From assembly GCA_021371935.1 (NCBI GenBank), contig JAJFVF010000007.1, positions 62,001-126,000 of the forward strand: a stretch of DNA of 64,000 nt, written 5' to 3'. The notes beneath the pieces were generated by a model. The model searched no databases, was not told the DNA's origin, and saw nothing but the letters and a program-made list of their open reading frames with translations. Position 1 is the stretch's first letter; each line of letters starts with the position of its first letter. The stretch comes from a bacterium (GTDB lineage Bacteria; Armatimonadota; UBA5829). The translations under genes and the position numbers were made by a program. Shown here piece by piece: positions 45,312 through 54,306 of this stretch.

Positions 45312-45959
45312 ATGCACCGATATATCTTGATAATTGCATTATTGATATTGCCTAACGCTGGATTCAGCAGCGTTTCTGACTGGCAATGGAGCTTCTCGCA
45401 TTCCCGCTTCTTCGGCACCTCGACAGGTGCTAATGATGGTTATGATGGGCTAGACATCCTTACTCCCGAAAACTGGTCAGGTTGCCTTATCGGGTTTTAC
45501 CATCAACTGGGCGTGAGTGGCTGGACTGGTACAACTGGTTTCTACGTAAATGACATTCGTGCTCCATTAGGGATGACTCCCGGCACTTCCAAGACGTGGC
45601 GAATATATCTCTGGGCTGACCCGGACTATCCAAGCCAATCCATTGGTCTATCCTGGTTTCCAAGCAGCGGCATATCCCAAGAAGTCCTGGACACAATAGA
45701 ATTCCGTATGACCTATATCCGTTCTGCAGTGGGCGTCAGTGACGCTCATACGGTAGGAGAGTATTGGATACTAAATGACTATCCGGATGGAGGTGGCACT
45801 GGGAGTTTCACGACCTGCCATGTAGAAAACGGCCTAGATGGCTACATATTCGATCTCACCGCAACGGTCATCCCCGAACCTTCCGGCCTCCTCGCTCTTG
45901 TGTGCGGATTGGCTGGAATCAGCGGGATTGCCTGGAGGCGGAACAAGCGCAAATATTGA
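45312..45959 (+). CDS. PEP-CTERM exported protein
   Basis: 215 aa with signal peptide (MHRYILIIALLILPNAGFSS) and C-terminal sorting tail VIPEPSGLLALVCGLAGISG followed by WRRNKRKY. Such tails are cut by exosortase during export to the cell surface, often linked to exopolysaccharide. The mature part is Trp/Tyr/Gly-rich (DWQWSFSHSRFFGTSTGAND). AAGGAGG precedes the ATG; only 19 bases separate it from the VWA gene. The last residues (RKY) and stop come from the duplication joint at 45949. Confidence 0.88.
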   Translation: MHRYILIIALLILPNAGFSSVSDWQWSFSHSRFFGTSTGANDGYDGLDILTPENWSGCLIGFYHQLGVSGWTGTTGFYVNDIRAPLGMTPGTSKTWRIYLWADPDYPSQSIGLSWFPSSGISQEVLDTIEFRMTYIRSAVGVSDAHTVGEYWILNDYPDGGGTGSFTTCHVENGLDGYIFDLTATVIPEPSGLLALVCGLAGISGIAWRRNKRKY

Positions 45960-46304
45960 TGCACTAAACCTTGCTGCAACTCATCTACTTCCCGCAGGCG
46001 GTTTGTAGTTTATATGACTGATGCCGGTGAGGAAGCCTGTGATAGTGCGACAGAGCGCCTGCAACTGGTGCAGCGGCTTGATGCGCTTACCGCTACTAAA
46101 GGCGGTGGGGTATTTGTATCGCTCTGGGAAGCACCTGATAGTACAAGGCTATATGATTTCTACAATTCAAGCTTTACCAATGATCCAAACTACCTATATC
46201 TCGCGGTAAATGGCGGGTTGGATCAAATAAATTGGTATGCTACAACTCCAGAAGATAGATATCAGTTCAATAACTTAAAGAACAGAATTCTATACGGGCT
46301 ATGA
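45949..46304 (+). pseudogene. Duplicated VWA C-terminal fragment
   Basis: A copy of the last ~125 codons of the beta-helix/VWA gene (44915-45292). The beginning is frame-disrupted by a deletion (GCTGCA-ACTCATC); an open frame from 46014 keeps TDAGEEACDSATERLQLVQR to the end, ~96 codons. It has no signal peptide or metal site, and no clear ribosome site, so is probably non-functional. Confidence 0.75.
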
Positions 46305-46316
46305 AAGGATAATAAT

Positions 46317-46988
46317 ATGTGCAGAATACACATGATTCATTTCGTGCTGGCTATATCTGTTGTTCTTAGTTCTTCAGCATATTGCAGTTCAGATAATTGG
46401 CAATGGCAATTTATGAACCGCGCTTACTTTGGAACAAATATAAATGCATCTGACGGTTTTGATTCATTGGATATCATGTATGACCAATCGCAGCAATACC
46501 ACATTGCTGTGTATCACGAGTATGATCTTGATGGTTGGTCGGGAAGCACGGGATACTATTCTTACGACATACGTTCACCGCTAGAGCAAAGCGTAGGCGC
46601 ATCAAAGACATGGATTATTTACCTGTGGGGCAGTACAAGCATTCCAGAAGAAGCATGGTATCTATCATTGCCTTGGACATTCAGTGGAGACATTTCTCAG
46701 GCTTCTTTTGATACGATTAGCTTCAGTCTCACATATGTTCGACCTGCAATAGGTGTGACGGGTGAGTGGACGCCTCCACTTGGCTACTCGCCGCCAGTAG
46801 GAACAACGATATCATTAAATGATTACACAGAGGGCAACTGGCTTTTCCCTATTTACCGCACGGAACAGGGCTTGGATGGTTACATTTTTTCTCTCACCGC
46901 AACAGTCATCCCCGAACCCTCCGGCTTCTTTGCTTTACTAGGAAGTTTGGCATGTATGGGCGGAATAGCCTGGCGGCGGAGAAGATAA
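46317..46988 (+). CDS. PEP-CTERM exported protein, paralogue of 45312
   Basis: 223 aa. Signal peptide (HMIHFVLAISVVLSSSAYC), mature domain alike to the gene at 45312 (NWQWQFMNRAYFGTNINASD, WSGSTGYYSYDIRSPL), and tail VIPEPSGFFALLGSLACMGG plus AWRRRR. The second product of the tandem duplication, considerably diverged. AAAGGAT lies before the ATG. Confidence 0.88.
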   Translation: MCRIHMIHFVLAISVVLSSSAYCSSDNWQWQFMNRAYFGTNINASDGFDSLDIMYDQSQQYHIAVYHEYDLDGWSGSTGYYSYDIRSPLEQSVGASKTWIIYLWGSTSIPEEAWYLSLPWTFSGDISQASFDTISFSLTYVRPAIGVTGEWTPPLGYSPPVGTTISLNDYTEGNWLFPIYRTEQGLDGYIFSLTATVIPEPSGFFALLGSLACMGGIAWRRRR

Positions 46989-47010
46989 GTGTTGGTATAG
47001 AGGAACGATA

Positions 47011-47634
47011 ATGAAAACTTTACGCATTATTCTGGCTGCAGTAATGATTATGACCTTATGTCATATGGCACAGGCTTACACATTGACATTTGATGACGTG
47101 CCGACAGGTGTATCTCCTGGAACCTATTACTTGGCAACTTATGGCATAAGTCTTGAATTTCCTAACGTTCAGATTGAATGTCACAGTGGGTCGGACTGGG
47201 GACCACCGCATTCAGAAAATAATGTCCTTGTGGCATCTAATAGTTTCCAGGGTAGTAAATTTACCTTCATATTTAAGTGGGCTGATATTGGTCATATGAA
47301 TGACCCTATGTATTATGTCAACTCGGTGGGTGCGTATTTCTGTACTCAGCAGGACGTAGTCTTACAGATGGTCGGTTATGACAGTGATTTGGAGCACCCT
47401 GTTGCCAGCGCGTATATAGGTGCAACCGGAGAGTCCTGGAAGAATAGGTATGTCGAGATTTCTTCTTCAGGTAATATCAATGCGGTTGTATTTTATTCCA
47501 TCAGCACAGATGCATTTCATAAATTTTGTATGGACGACCTGACTGTTGATCCAGTTCCCGAACCCTCCGGTATTCTTGCCATTCTTGGTGGTGTTGCAAC
47601 CCTTGGCGGAATAGCCTGGCGGCGTAGAAGATAA
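47011..47634 (+). CDS. PEP-CTERM exported protein, second family
   Basis: 207 aa. Signal MKTLRIILAAVMIMTLCHMA, then YTLTFDDVPTGV and a jelly-roll-like domain with DVVLQMVGYD; tail PVPEPSGILAILGGVATLGG plus AWRRRR. Unrelated to the two upstream PEP-CTERM proteins except for the tail. 22 bases after the previous stop; next gene is a near-copy. Confidence 0.88.
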   Translation: MKTLRIILAAVMIMTLCHMAQAYTLTFDDVPTGVSPGTYYLATYGISLEFPNVQIECHSGSDWGPPHSENNVLVASNSFQGSKFTFIFKWADIGHMNDPMYYVNSVGAYFCTQQDVVLQMVGYDSDLEHPVASAYIGATGESWKNRYVEISSSGNINAVVFYSISTDAFHKFCMDDLTVDPVPEPSGILAILGGVATLGGIAWRRRR

Positions 47635-47656
47635 GTGTTGGTATAGAGGAACGATA

Positions 47657-48283
47657 ATGAAAACTTTACGCATTATTCTGGCTGTAGTAATGATTATGAC
47701 CTTATGTTATGTGGCACAGGCTTACACATTGACATTTGATGATGTGCCGAGGGGTGTAGAACCTGAAGTCTATTATTCAGATACTTATGGCATAGGTATA
47801 GAATTTCCCAACGTTCTGATCTCATATCACGTGGGGTCAGATTGGGGACCACCACATTCAGAAAATAATGTCCTTGTTGCATCGAATAGTTTCCAAGGCA
47901 GCAAAATCACCTTCATGTTTAAGCGGCCTGATAGTGGTCATACGAGCTATCAACCTTATTCTGTCTACTCGGTGGGTGCGTATTTTTGTACTCAGCAGGA
48001 TGTAGTCTTACAGATGGTCGGTTACGACGGTGATTTGGAACACCCTGTTGCAAGCGCATATATAGGTGCAACCGGAGAGTCCTGGAAGAATAGGTATGTC
48101 GAGATTTCTTCTTCAGGTGATATCGGTATGTTTGTGCTTTATTCCATCAGCACAGATGCATTCCATAAATTTTGTATGGATGACCTGAATGTCGATCCTG
48201 TTCCCGAACCCTCCGGCTTCTTTGCTTTACTAGGAAGTTTGGCATGTATGGGCGGGATTGCCTGGAGGCGGCGGCGTGCATAA
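47657..48283 (+). CDS. PEP-CTERM exported protein, tandem copy
   Basis: 208 aa, ~80% like the gene at 47011 including its 25-base leader (period 646 bp). The sorting tail differs: PEPSGFFALLGSLACMGG, identical at DNA level over ~53 bases to the tail of the gene at 46317 rather than to its sister, and the last bases (GGGATTGCCTGGAGGCGG) match the 45312 gene. The stop overlaps a small ORF (TAATG). Confidence 0.88.
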   Translation: MKTLRIILAVVMIMTLCYVAQAYTLTFDDVPRGVEPEVYYSDTYGIGIEFPNVLISYHVGSDWGPPHSENNVLVASNSFQGSKITFMFKRPDSGHTSYQPYSVYSVGAYFCTQQDVVLQMVGYDGDLEHPVASAYIGATGESWKNRYVEISSSGDIGMFVLYSISTDAFHKFCMDDLNVDPVPEPSGFFALLGSLACMGGIAWRRRRA

Positions 48284-48477
48284 TGGATAAGGATCAGACA
48301 AGCAATCTCATAGATAAACAAGCGGAGAATGAGGAGCCAAAACGGGGACCGGAGGGAGTACCGGAGTCATATAACCTGCATCGCATGCAATCGAGCGGAA
48401 CAGTCCGCGAATCAATCAGAGACTGGCCCAGTGATGGTCCCTGCGATCCTTTCAGAAGGAGGTCGGACGACGACTGA
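48283..48477 (+). CDS. Small acidic ORF coupled to the PEP-CTERM gene
   Basis: 64 aa, MDKDQTSNLIDKQAENEEPK to PFRRRSDDD. Starts within the stop of the previous gene (TAATG), which supports coupled translation. Hydrophilic, no known family. It may be a remnant. Confidence 0.38.
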   Translation: MDKDQTSNLIDKQAENEEPKRGPEGVPESYNLHRMQSSGTVRESIRDWPSDGPCDPFRRRSDDD

Positions 48478-48573
48478 ATTTTTTGAACAACGTTTTTGGC
48501 TGCAAATCGCGTGTTTTTTCGGGTTGGGTCGGTATCCAGCCCGATTGATTTATTACAATTCCTCTTACTGCTA

Positions 48574-48602
48574 TTGACGCCTGCTCCCAAAGCTAGTAAC
48601 AT
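48574..48602 (+). promoter_or_regulatory. groES promoter
   Basis: TTGACG (48574-48579), 17-base spacer, TAACAT (48597-48602). The transcription start would fall on the CIRCE element. Confidence 0.7.
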
Positions 48603-48608
48603 GCATAC

Positions 48609-48635
48609 TTGGCACTCGATAGCGTCGAGTGCTAA
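48609..48635 (+). promoter_or_regulatory. CIRCE operator (HrcA site)
   Basis: TTGGCACTC (48609-48617), nine-base spacer, GAGTGCTAA (48627-48635); one change from the CIRCE consensus TTAGCACTC-N9-GAGTGCTAA. Predicts HrcA control of groESL. Confidence 0.95.
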
Positions 48636-48695
48636 ACATGAGCAATACTCAATCTAAATTACTCAATACTATATTAAATGGGGGGTTTTGAGTTT

Positions 48696-48989
48696 ATGCT
48701 TAAGCCTTTAGGTGACAGGATTATTGCGAAGGCTCTCGATGCTGAGAAAGTGACGGCGGGCGGAATCGTGCTGCCGGACAGCGCCAAGGAGAAGCCTCAG
48801 GAAGCTGAAGTCGTGGCGGTCGGACCGGGAACCCAGCTCGAATCGGGTAAGGTTGCGCCGATGGACGTCAAGGTTGGCGACAAGATCATTTATGGTAAAT
48901 ACGCCGGGACGGAAGTCAAGGTCGGCGGTGAGGAGTATGTCATTCTCCGCCAGGAAGATGTGCTGGCTATTATGGAAGGCAAGAAATAA
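48696..48989 (+). CDS. groES: Co-chaperonin GroES
   Basis: 97 aa, caps the GroEL cavity. MLKPLGDRIIAKALDAEKVTAG, mobile loop GGIVLPDSAKEKP and the roof strand are all present. ATG at 48696 is used rather than the upstream frame opening at 48678 because the family begins here. Regulated by the upstream CIRCE; groEL follows after 18 bases. Confidence 0.97.
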   Translation: MLKPLGDRIIAKALDAEKVTAGGIVLPDSAKEKPQEAEVVAVGPGTQLESGKVAPMDVKVGDKIIYGKYAGTEVKVGGEEYVILRQEDVLAIMEGKK

Positions 48990-49007
48990 TCGGAGGGGAG
49001 TGAATAT

Positions 49008-50663
49008 ATGGCAGCAAAAGAACTGAAATTCAGCGAGGAAGCCAGACGAGATATGGAGCGCGGTATAAATGCGCTTGCAGACGCCGTGGGCGGTACACTC
49101 GGTCCGAGGGGCCGATATGCCATGATCGAAAAGAAGTTCGGCAGCCCCAGCGTTATAAATGATGGTGTGACCATCGCAAAAGAGATTGAAGTAGAAAACA
49201 GGTTTGAGAACGTGGGCGCGCAGCTTGTGCGAGAAGTCGCATCCAAGACGAACGATGTGGCGGGCGACGGAACGACCACTGCGACTGTCCTCGCACAGTC
49301 TATAGCCCATGAGGGCTTCATGAACGTTGCAGCGGGTGCAAACCCGATGGCGCTCAAGCGTGGTATAGAGAAGGCCGTGGCGGTGGCGGTTGATGAGATC
49401 AAGAAGATAAGCATTCCGGTCGAGGAGAAGGCTGCGATCACCCAGGTCGCGAGTATTTCGGCTAATGATTCGACCATAGGCGAGATAGTTGCCGATGCTA
49501 TGGAAAAGGTCGGCAAGGACGGCGTAATTACGGTCGAGGAGTCCAAGAGCACAGATACCGTGCTGGAATGGGTTGAGGGGATGCAGTTCGACAAGGGCTA
49601 CATTTCTCCGTATATGGTCACCGATGCCGAGCGCATGGAGGCCGTCTACGAGGAGCCGATGATCCTGCTCTATGAGAAGAAGATATCAGCCATTGCCGAT
49701 ATCGTCCCGATCCTTGAGAAGGTGATCCAGATGGGCAAGCCTCTCGTTATTATTGCCGAGGATCTCGAGGGCGAAGCGCTGGCGACACTGGTCGTAAACA
49801 AGCTCAGAGGCACGCTGAATGTCGCGGCAGTGAAGGCTCCGGGGTTCGGCGACAGGCGCAAGGCCATGATGGGCGATATCGCAATCCTTACCGGCGGCAC
49901 ATTCATCACTGAAGACCTCGGGATCAAACTTGAAAACGTCGACCTTTCTATGCTGGGTCAGGCGGCCAAGGTCCATATCACAAAAGAGAAGACCACTATC
50001 GTCGAGGGCAAGGGCAGCCACGATGCAGTCAAGGGTCGAATTGCTCAGATCAAGGCAGAGATCGAAAAGACCGATTCCAACTATGATCGCGAAAAGCTCC
50101 AGGAGAGGCTTGCCAAGCTCTCCGGCGGCGTTGCAGTGGTCAGAGTCGGTGCTGCGACCGAGACCGAGCTTAAGGAAAAGAAAGCCCGCATTGAGGATGC
50201 TCTTTCAGCGACTCGTGCAGCGGTCGAAGAGGGGATAGTCCCCGGCGGCGGCACAACACTCATTAACCTTATCCCTGCGCTCGAGAAGATTAAGGTCGAG
50301 GGTGACGAGGCTGTGGGTGTGAAGATTATCCGCAAGGCGCTTGAAGAGCCTACAAGACGGATTGCAGCCAATGCAGGTGCTGAGGGCTCGGTGATTGTGC
50401 AGAAGGTGATGGCGTCCAAGCCGGGTGTCGGCTATAACGCAGTCACAGGCGAGTATGAGGACATGATAAAGGCGGGAATTGTCGATCCTGCCAAAGTCAC
50501 TCGTACTGCTCTCGAAAATGCTTCCAGTATAGCTTCTCTGCTTCTTACAACAGAGGCAGTTATTACAGAGAAGCCCGAACCCAAGAGTGCTGCTCCCGCG
50601 ATGCCGGGAGGCGGCGGTGGAATGCCGGGAATGGGCGGCATGCCCGGAATGGGAATGATGTAG
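49008..50663 (+). CDS. groEL: Chaperonin GroEL
   Basis: 551 aa 60-kDa chaperonin. [31 protein letters not shown] (ATP site, with the catalytic Asp in GDGTTT), apical [12 protein letters not shown] and [10 protein letters not shown] are intact. C-terminus is Gly/Met-rich ([13 protein letters not shown]), the usual disordered tail. GGAGGGG precedes the ATG. Operon with groES; terminator follows. Confidence 0.98.
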   Translation: MAAKELKFSEEARRDMERGINALADAVGGTLGPRGRYAMIEKKFGSPSVINDGVTIAKEIEVENRFENVGAQLVREVASKTNDVAGDGTTTATVLAQSIAHEGFMNVAAGANPMALKRGIEKAVAVAVDEIKKISIPVEEKAAITQVASISANDSTIGEIVADAMEKVGKDGVITVEESKSTDTVLEWVEGMQFDKGYISPYMVTDAERMEAVYEEPMILLYEKKISAIADIVPILEKVIQMGKPLVIIAEDLEGEALATLVVNKLRGTLNVAAVKAPGFGDRRKAMMGDIAILTGGTFITEDLGIKLENVDLSMLGQAAKVHITKEKTTIVEGKGSHDAVKGRIAQIKAEIEKTDSNYDREKLQERLAKLSGGVAVVRVGAATETELKEKKARIEDALSATRAAVEEGIVPGGGTTLINLIPALEKIKVEGDEAVGVKIIRKALEEPTRRIAANAGAEGSVIVQKVMASKPGVGYNAVTGEYEDMIKAGIVDPAKVTRTALENASSIASLLLTTEAVITEKPEPKSAAPAMPGGGGGMPGMGGMPGMGMM

Positions 50664-51003
50664 AAATAGCCCAGACGCTAATTAGATAGGGGGCACTGAA
50701 CTGCAATGATTCAGTGTCCCCTGATTTGTTTACATGTAAACACTCTGATATCCCCAATCTATAAAGCCATTAGAATCCTCTCCATCCAATGAAGCCAAGC
50801 TTGCTGAAGTCGAATTCACTATTGTCACGCCCTGTATAGATATGCGGGTCTAAATTTAAGGTGTAGATACCGGTGCAAATACCCGATTGTCAAATATATA
50901 CATTCTTCATTGCAGTCATGTGATATACTACTATAAGCAAACAGCCGAGTTAGTTAATAACACTGGGTTACTGCTTCATCGTTATCGAATACTGGAGGCT
51001 AAA
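50664..51003. other. Intergenic region after groEL
   Basis: Contains the groEL terminator at 50689-50721; the remaining ~280 bases are AT-rich with no recognised gene. TATACT near 50927 may be the -10 of the following gene. Confidence 0.4.
50689..50730 (+). terminator. groEL terminator
   Basis: GGGG-CACTGAA pairs with TTCAGTG-CCCC (50689-50721), followed by TGATTTGTTT. Confidence 0.8.
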
Positions 51004-51522
51004 ATGACAAATAGAATCGCTTATTTATTATGTGTGTGCCTGATATGTTCCGTGATGATTTCGTCAATGGCACCGGCTCAGACACGAACCACTCCCGTTG
51101 AGGTTGCAAACACTCCCACTGTGGAAATTTCTACGACCAACAACCTGGTTCAGACCCAGGCAAAATCTTTGAAAGTATCGCCTCTGTCCACATCGCTTAC
51201 AATCGCTGCAAATAGTTCAGTTTATATTCCTGACGTGGACTGCAGCGGTTACAAAGAGGCGAGGGTAATGATGTATTCCAGCATGGCGTACACTGTTGCA
51301 CAGGAAGTGTCCTTGACGTTTTATTATGATGCAATTTCAGTGGGAATCACTCCATGGTGGAGTTCGGGGAGCCAAAATCAACTTGGCTTTCAGCCTATAT
51401 GTAGCTCATTCTGCGCCATCATACCTGTTATGGGAAATGTTCTAAAGATCAAGCTGACTAACAGCTCTGATTCTGCGATTACAATCAATCCCAGTTCCTG
51501 CTGGGTGTATCTGGTCAACTAG
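51004..51522 (+). CDS. Exported protein of unknown function
   Basis: 172 aa with a signal peptide (RIAYLLCVCLICSVMISSMA, cleavage near PAQT). The mature part is beta-rich with no recognised family (DVDCSGYKEARVMMYSSMAY). ATG at 51004 has GGAGG six bases upstream; the longer frame from 50887 lacks one. 28 bases before the next exported-protein gene, likely an operon. Confidence 0.75.
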   Translation: MTNRIAYLLCVCLICSVMISSMAPAQTRTTPVEVANTPTVEISTTNNLVQTQAKSLKVSPLSTSLTIAANSSVYIPDVDCSGYKEARVMMYSSMAYTVAQEVSLTFYYDAISVGITPWWSSGSQNQLGFQPICSSFCAIIPVMGNVLKIKLTNSSDSAITINPSSCWVYLVN

Positions 51523-51550
51523 ATCGAGTATTAAGCCAGGGGAGTACGTT

Positions 51551-52804
51551 ATGAGATCAGTAATTACGATGGTGCTCACGCTTAATATGCTGGTGGGAGC
51601 AGTCATATGCGATGCCGCAACCTATTTGGACCCGATGCCATTCAACAATGCCATTTCTGGTTTTGGTTTCAAGAAAACATTCAATCTGGATTCTCTTGTG
51701 TCTGGGACAACGGTCACATCCTGCGGCATGGTGAGCATTGGCAGTAATGGCCTCGCTTCCGATGGCGAGACCTCGCTGACACTTATGCCCATCGCGACCG
51801 ATGACTACTCCACATATTCGTCTCCGATATCGATTGGAGTATCAGGCTCAGAAAACCAGTTTCTTGCCGGTAACAGCGACCGGATTATATTTACTTTTTC
51901 GCGTCCGGTGCATGCTTTTGGACTGTATCTGATAGGCAATCCCAGCCCTACGGGCGATCCGGCAATACCGTTTTGGAAGATGCATGTGTCCAATTCATCA
52001 GGATACGATGCCTACAGCGCCACTGATCCACTCACTACGCTCAGCGAAGGTAATGATGCATATTTCCTGGGTGTCGTATCTACTGGAGACCCGTTTACGC
52101 AAGTCAACCTCTATTCGGACAATGATTCAGCCGCTGTGTACAGTTTCAATGTTGACAACATTACCATAGCGGCGGATGTGCCGGTTGTCACTCCTGTCGA
52201 GGCTAAATCTGTCGCATCCGGTGATGTCGTGATACCGGATGTGATAGTGACGAGAGTCCATTCTGACAGGTTCAATGTAGAGACGTCCAACAGAGTCGCG
52301 GGAATGGCTGTTATCGGCGATGGAACGTCGCGTGATAAAGCTGTTTCGATCTTTGGGACGGTCCAAAGCACGAGTGATGATGAGCGCGTGATACAACTGG
52401 TGCAGTTGATAAGCGAGGAAGATTCTGCTGCCCCAGCGCCGCTCGGCATAGATGGCAAGTATGCCGGTGGTGCTTCAATGGGACTGCAGACCGGATGCGT
52501 GGGCAGTGCCGGTCTTAACAATATTGGCCTGGATGTGGTTGTATGGGGCAGGGTGACCGCTTACGACGAAAGTATTCAGCATACATGGATCACAGTTGAT
52601 GACGGCTCCGGTCGAGACAGTGGAATGGGTTCACTGGGAGTCAAAGTCGAAGGCCCGGCCATATGGGGCAACGGCAAGTATGTCGGTGAGATAGTGAGAG
52701 TACAGGGATCAAGTTCTATATTTAAAGTCGGTTCCGAGCATTATCCATTGATCCGTGTGGCGGAATGGAGTGATATTGAAACTCTATACTATCCTCCGCA
52801 ATAA
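51551..52804 (+). CDS. Exported protein with OB-like repeat module
   Basis: 417 aa, signal peptide (VITMVLTLNMLVGAVICDA). Residues ~20-210 resemble a jelly-roll/PEP-CTERM-type beta sandwich (SRPVHAFGLYLIGNPS; YSFNVDNITIA). Residues ~215-410 are two OB-like units; the second (GLDVVVWGRVTAYD, WITVDDGSG) matches the module of the large beta-helix protein. No PEP-CTERM tail. Surface or secreted role likely. Confidence 0.8.
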   Translation: MRSVITMVLTLNMLVGAVICDAATYLDPMPFNNAISGFGFKKTFNLDSLVSGTTVTSCGMVSIGSNGLASDGETSLTLMPIATDDYSTYSSPISIGVSGSENQFLAGNSDRIIFTFSRPVHAFGLYLIGNPSPTGDPAIPFWKMHVSNSSGYDAYSATDPLTTLSEGNDAYFLGVVSTGDPFTQVNLYSDNDSAAVYSFNVDNITIAADVPVVTPVEAKSVASGDVVIPDVIVTRVHSDRFNVETSNRVAGMAVIGDGTSRDKAVSIFGTVQSTSDDERVIQLVQLISEEDSAAPAPLGIDGKYAGGASMGLQTGCVGSAGLNNIGLDVVVWGRVTAYDESIQHTWITVDDGSGRDSGMGSLGVKVEGPAIWGNGKYVGEIVRVQGSSSIFKVGSEHYPLIRVAEWSDIETLYYPPQ

Positions 52805-52844
52805 CCAGATGCAGGCTTGGTTTGCCCGTGTACGCAATATAGGT

Positions 52845-52890
52845 AGGCACTGAATCTGGATTTTGTAATGATTCAGTGCCTTCTTACTAC
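52845..52890 (+). terminator. Terminator after 51551 gene
   Basis: AGGCACTGAATC pairs with GATTCAGTGCCT (52845-52882), followed by TCTTACT. Stem shares CACTGAA with the groEL terminator. Serves the plus-strand gene; the convergent gene stops at 52905. Confidence 0.7.
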
Positions 52891-52904
52891 GCCACAATCT
52901 TCTT

Positions 52905-53780
52905 TTAGTTTAGCGGCATATAGAAGAATACCTCATCAAAAGTGCTATGTTCGCCCCATGACTCGGTAATACCATTTGGGAGACGTCCATACTCAGTAAA
53001 CCCAAGTTTTCGATAGACTGTTTCCGCAGTCGTGCCGCCGCGAACGGATATGCATATGGTGTTTTTGCCATTCTTCGCTGCCAGTGCTTTACATTCCTCG
53101 AATAAACTCCGCGCGATACCCATGCGTTGGAAACCGGGGTTTACGACTACATCATGAAGTGTGCAGATATGAGACCTTAAGGGATGCTCATCGAATGCTA
53201 TATACATTGTGGCGATGACATGTCCGTCTACTTCTGCCACCAGCGGAAGCGCCTTGTCTTCGGAATAAGCCCACAGATTGCCGGCAACACGGTCTTCGAC
53301 CTCATTTAGTGTATTTCGAGAATACACATTTTCCCATAGGTCCTGGGCGTCTTCCGTTTGAACAATACGGATGGTTGTTCGATCTTGCATGTTTAAGCCT
53401 CCATTTGCTACGTCAACTAATACTGGGTCAATTTGGCGGTTGATTTCTCGTTGTTTGTGGATGCGATATCGTGTCGGCGAACACCCGAAATGGCGTTGAA
53501 ATGCCTTATAAAACCCTGCCTGCGTCTCGAAACCATAATCGAGGGCTATGTCATAGAGTCTTCGTTCATGCGCTAACTCATTGACCGCATGACGCAAACG
53601 CTGCAGCCGGATATATTCCATTACCGGCATGCCGATGCAGTCTCGAAACACATGACACAGATGCCATTTAGAAAAACCCACTATTTCTGATAATGTTGAT
53701 ATCGAGATTTCTTCTGTTAGGTGCGCATCGATATATTCGATTACTTGTTTGATTTCCGCATTAATTTCCAACGCATTCAC
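52905..53780 (-). CDS. AraC-type HTH fused to GNAT acetyltransferase
   Basis: 291 aa. Residues 1-110: two helix-turn-helices of AraC/XylS (ISISTLSEIVGFSKWHLCHVF; LYDIALDYGFETQAGFYKAF). Residues ~135-290: GNAT fold with DVVVNPGFQRMGIARSLFEEC, the acetyl-CoA loop Q/RxxGxA type, and ETVYRKLGFTEYG. Fusions of AraC or effector HTH to an acetyltransferase are known but uncommon. Divergent from the ArsR/SdpI pair. Target molecule unknown. Confidence 0.9.
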   Translation of the reverse strand: MNALEINAEIKQVIEYIDAHLTEEISISTLSEIVGFSKWHLCHVFRDCIGMPVMEYIRLQRLRHAVNELAHERRLYDIALDYGFETQAGFYKAFQRHFGCSPTRYRIHKQREINRQIDPVLVDVANGGLNMQDRTTIRIVQTEDAQDLWENVYSRNTLNEVEDRVAGNLWAYSEDKALPLVAEVDGHVIATMYIAFDEHPLRSHICTLHDVVVNPGFQRMGIARSLFEECKALAAKNGKNTICISVRGGTTAETVYRKLGFTEYGRLPNGITESWGEHSTFDEVFFYMPLN

Positions 53781-53904
53781 CTAAGCAATTTACTTTGTAA
53801 AGCCATCGTAGCACAATATTTCCTGTAGGACTTTTCCTGTTTTGCGATTTTTACCTTATATTGTATCAGGATCAGAAAAAAACAGGCATCTACATCACCA
53901 ACTC

Positions 53905-53952
53905 TTGACAAGCAGGGTTTTTGGGGATAATATTTAGATATTAGACTAAATA
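53905..53952 (+). promoter_or_regulatory. Promoter and operator of the sdpR-like gene
   Basis: TTGACA (53905-53910), 17-base spacer, TAATAT (53928-53933). TATTTAG (53931-53937) and CTAAATA (53946-53952) form a perfect inverted repeat over the start point, the expected site for autorepression. Confidence 0.7.
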
Positions 53953-53967
53953 ACAAATAGGTGCAAT

Positions 53968-54306
53968 ATGAGCAATGTATACAAAGCGCTTTCGGATCCT
54001 ACCAGGAGGAAGATTTTGCAGATGCTGCGCGAGCATGATATGACCGCCGGTGAGATAGCCGAGCATTTCGATATCACAAAACCCACGCTCTCAAGGCATT
54101 TTGCCATTCTCAAGGAGGCCGACCTGATCTATGGCGACAAAGTCCGCACGACGATTACTTATCATCTAAATGTATCCGTGCTGGAGGATGCATTGGTCAG
54201 CCTGCTGGATACATTCGACCTGCTTAGGCGCGATAGTAAGAACAAAGTCGAAATCAAATCTGATGGAGGGGCAAAACAATGGAAGACGAAACAACATCCG
54301 GCATGA
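53968..54306 (+). CDS. sdpR: ArsR-family repressor (SdpR type)
   Basis: 112 aa winged helix. SNVYKALSDPTRRKILQMLRE, TAGEIAEHFDITKPTLSRHF and ILKEADLIYGDK are the ArsR/SdpR core; no metal-binding cysteines. In Bacillus the SdpR repressor is sequestered by membrane SdpI, and here the same order is kept with a 28-base overlap to the sdpI-like gene. Confidence 0.9.
   Translation: MSNVYKALSDPTRRKILQMLREHDMTAGEIAEHFDITKPTLSRHFAILKEADLIYGDKVRTTITYHLNVSVLEDALVSLLDTFDLLRRDSKNKVEIKSDGGAKQWKTKQHPA

Larger units (their letters stand above)
44915..46988 (+). repeat. Tandem duplication of a 1,034-bp unit
   Basis: GCAAATATTGATGCACT occurs at 44915-44931 and 45949-45965. Each copy is followed by the VWA C-terminus and a PEP-CTERM gene. 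The second copy has small deletions and point changes and the VWA part no longer has its N-terminal half. Confidence 0.85.

Noticed and set aside
46014-46304. Functional small VWA protein
   Set aside because: It is a truncated duplicate of the end of the gene at 41954, lacking the metal site and a ribosome site.
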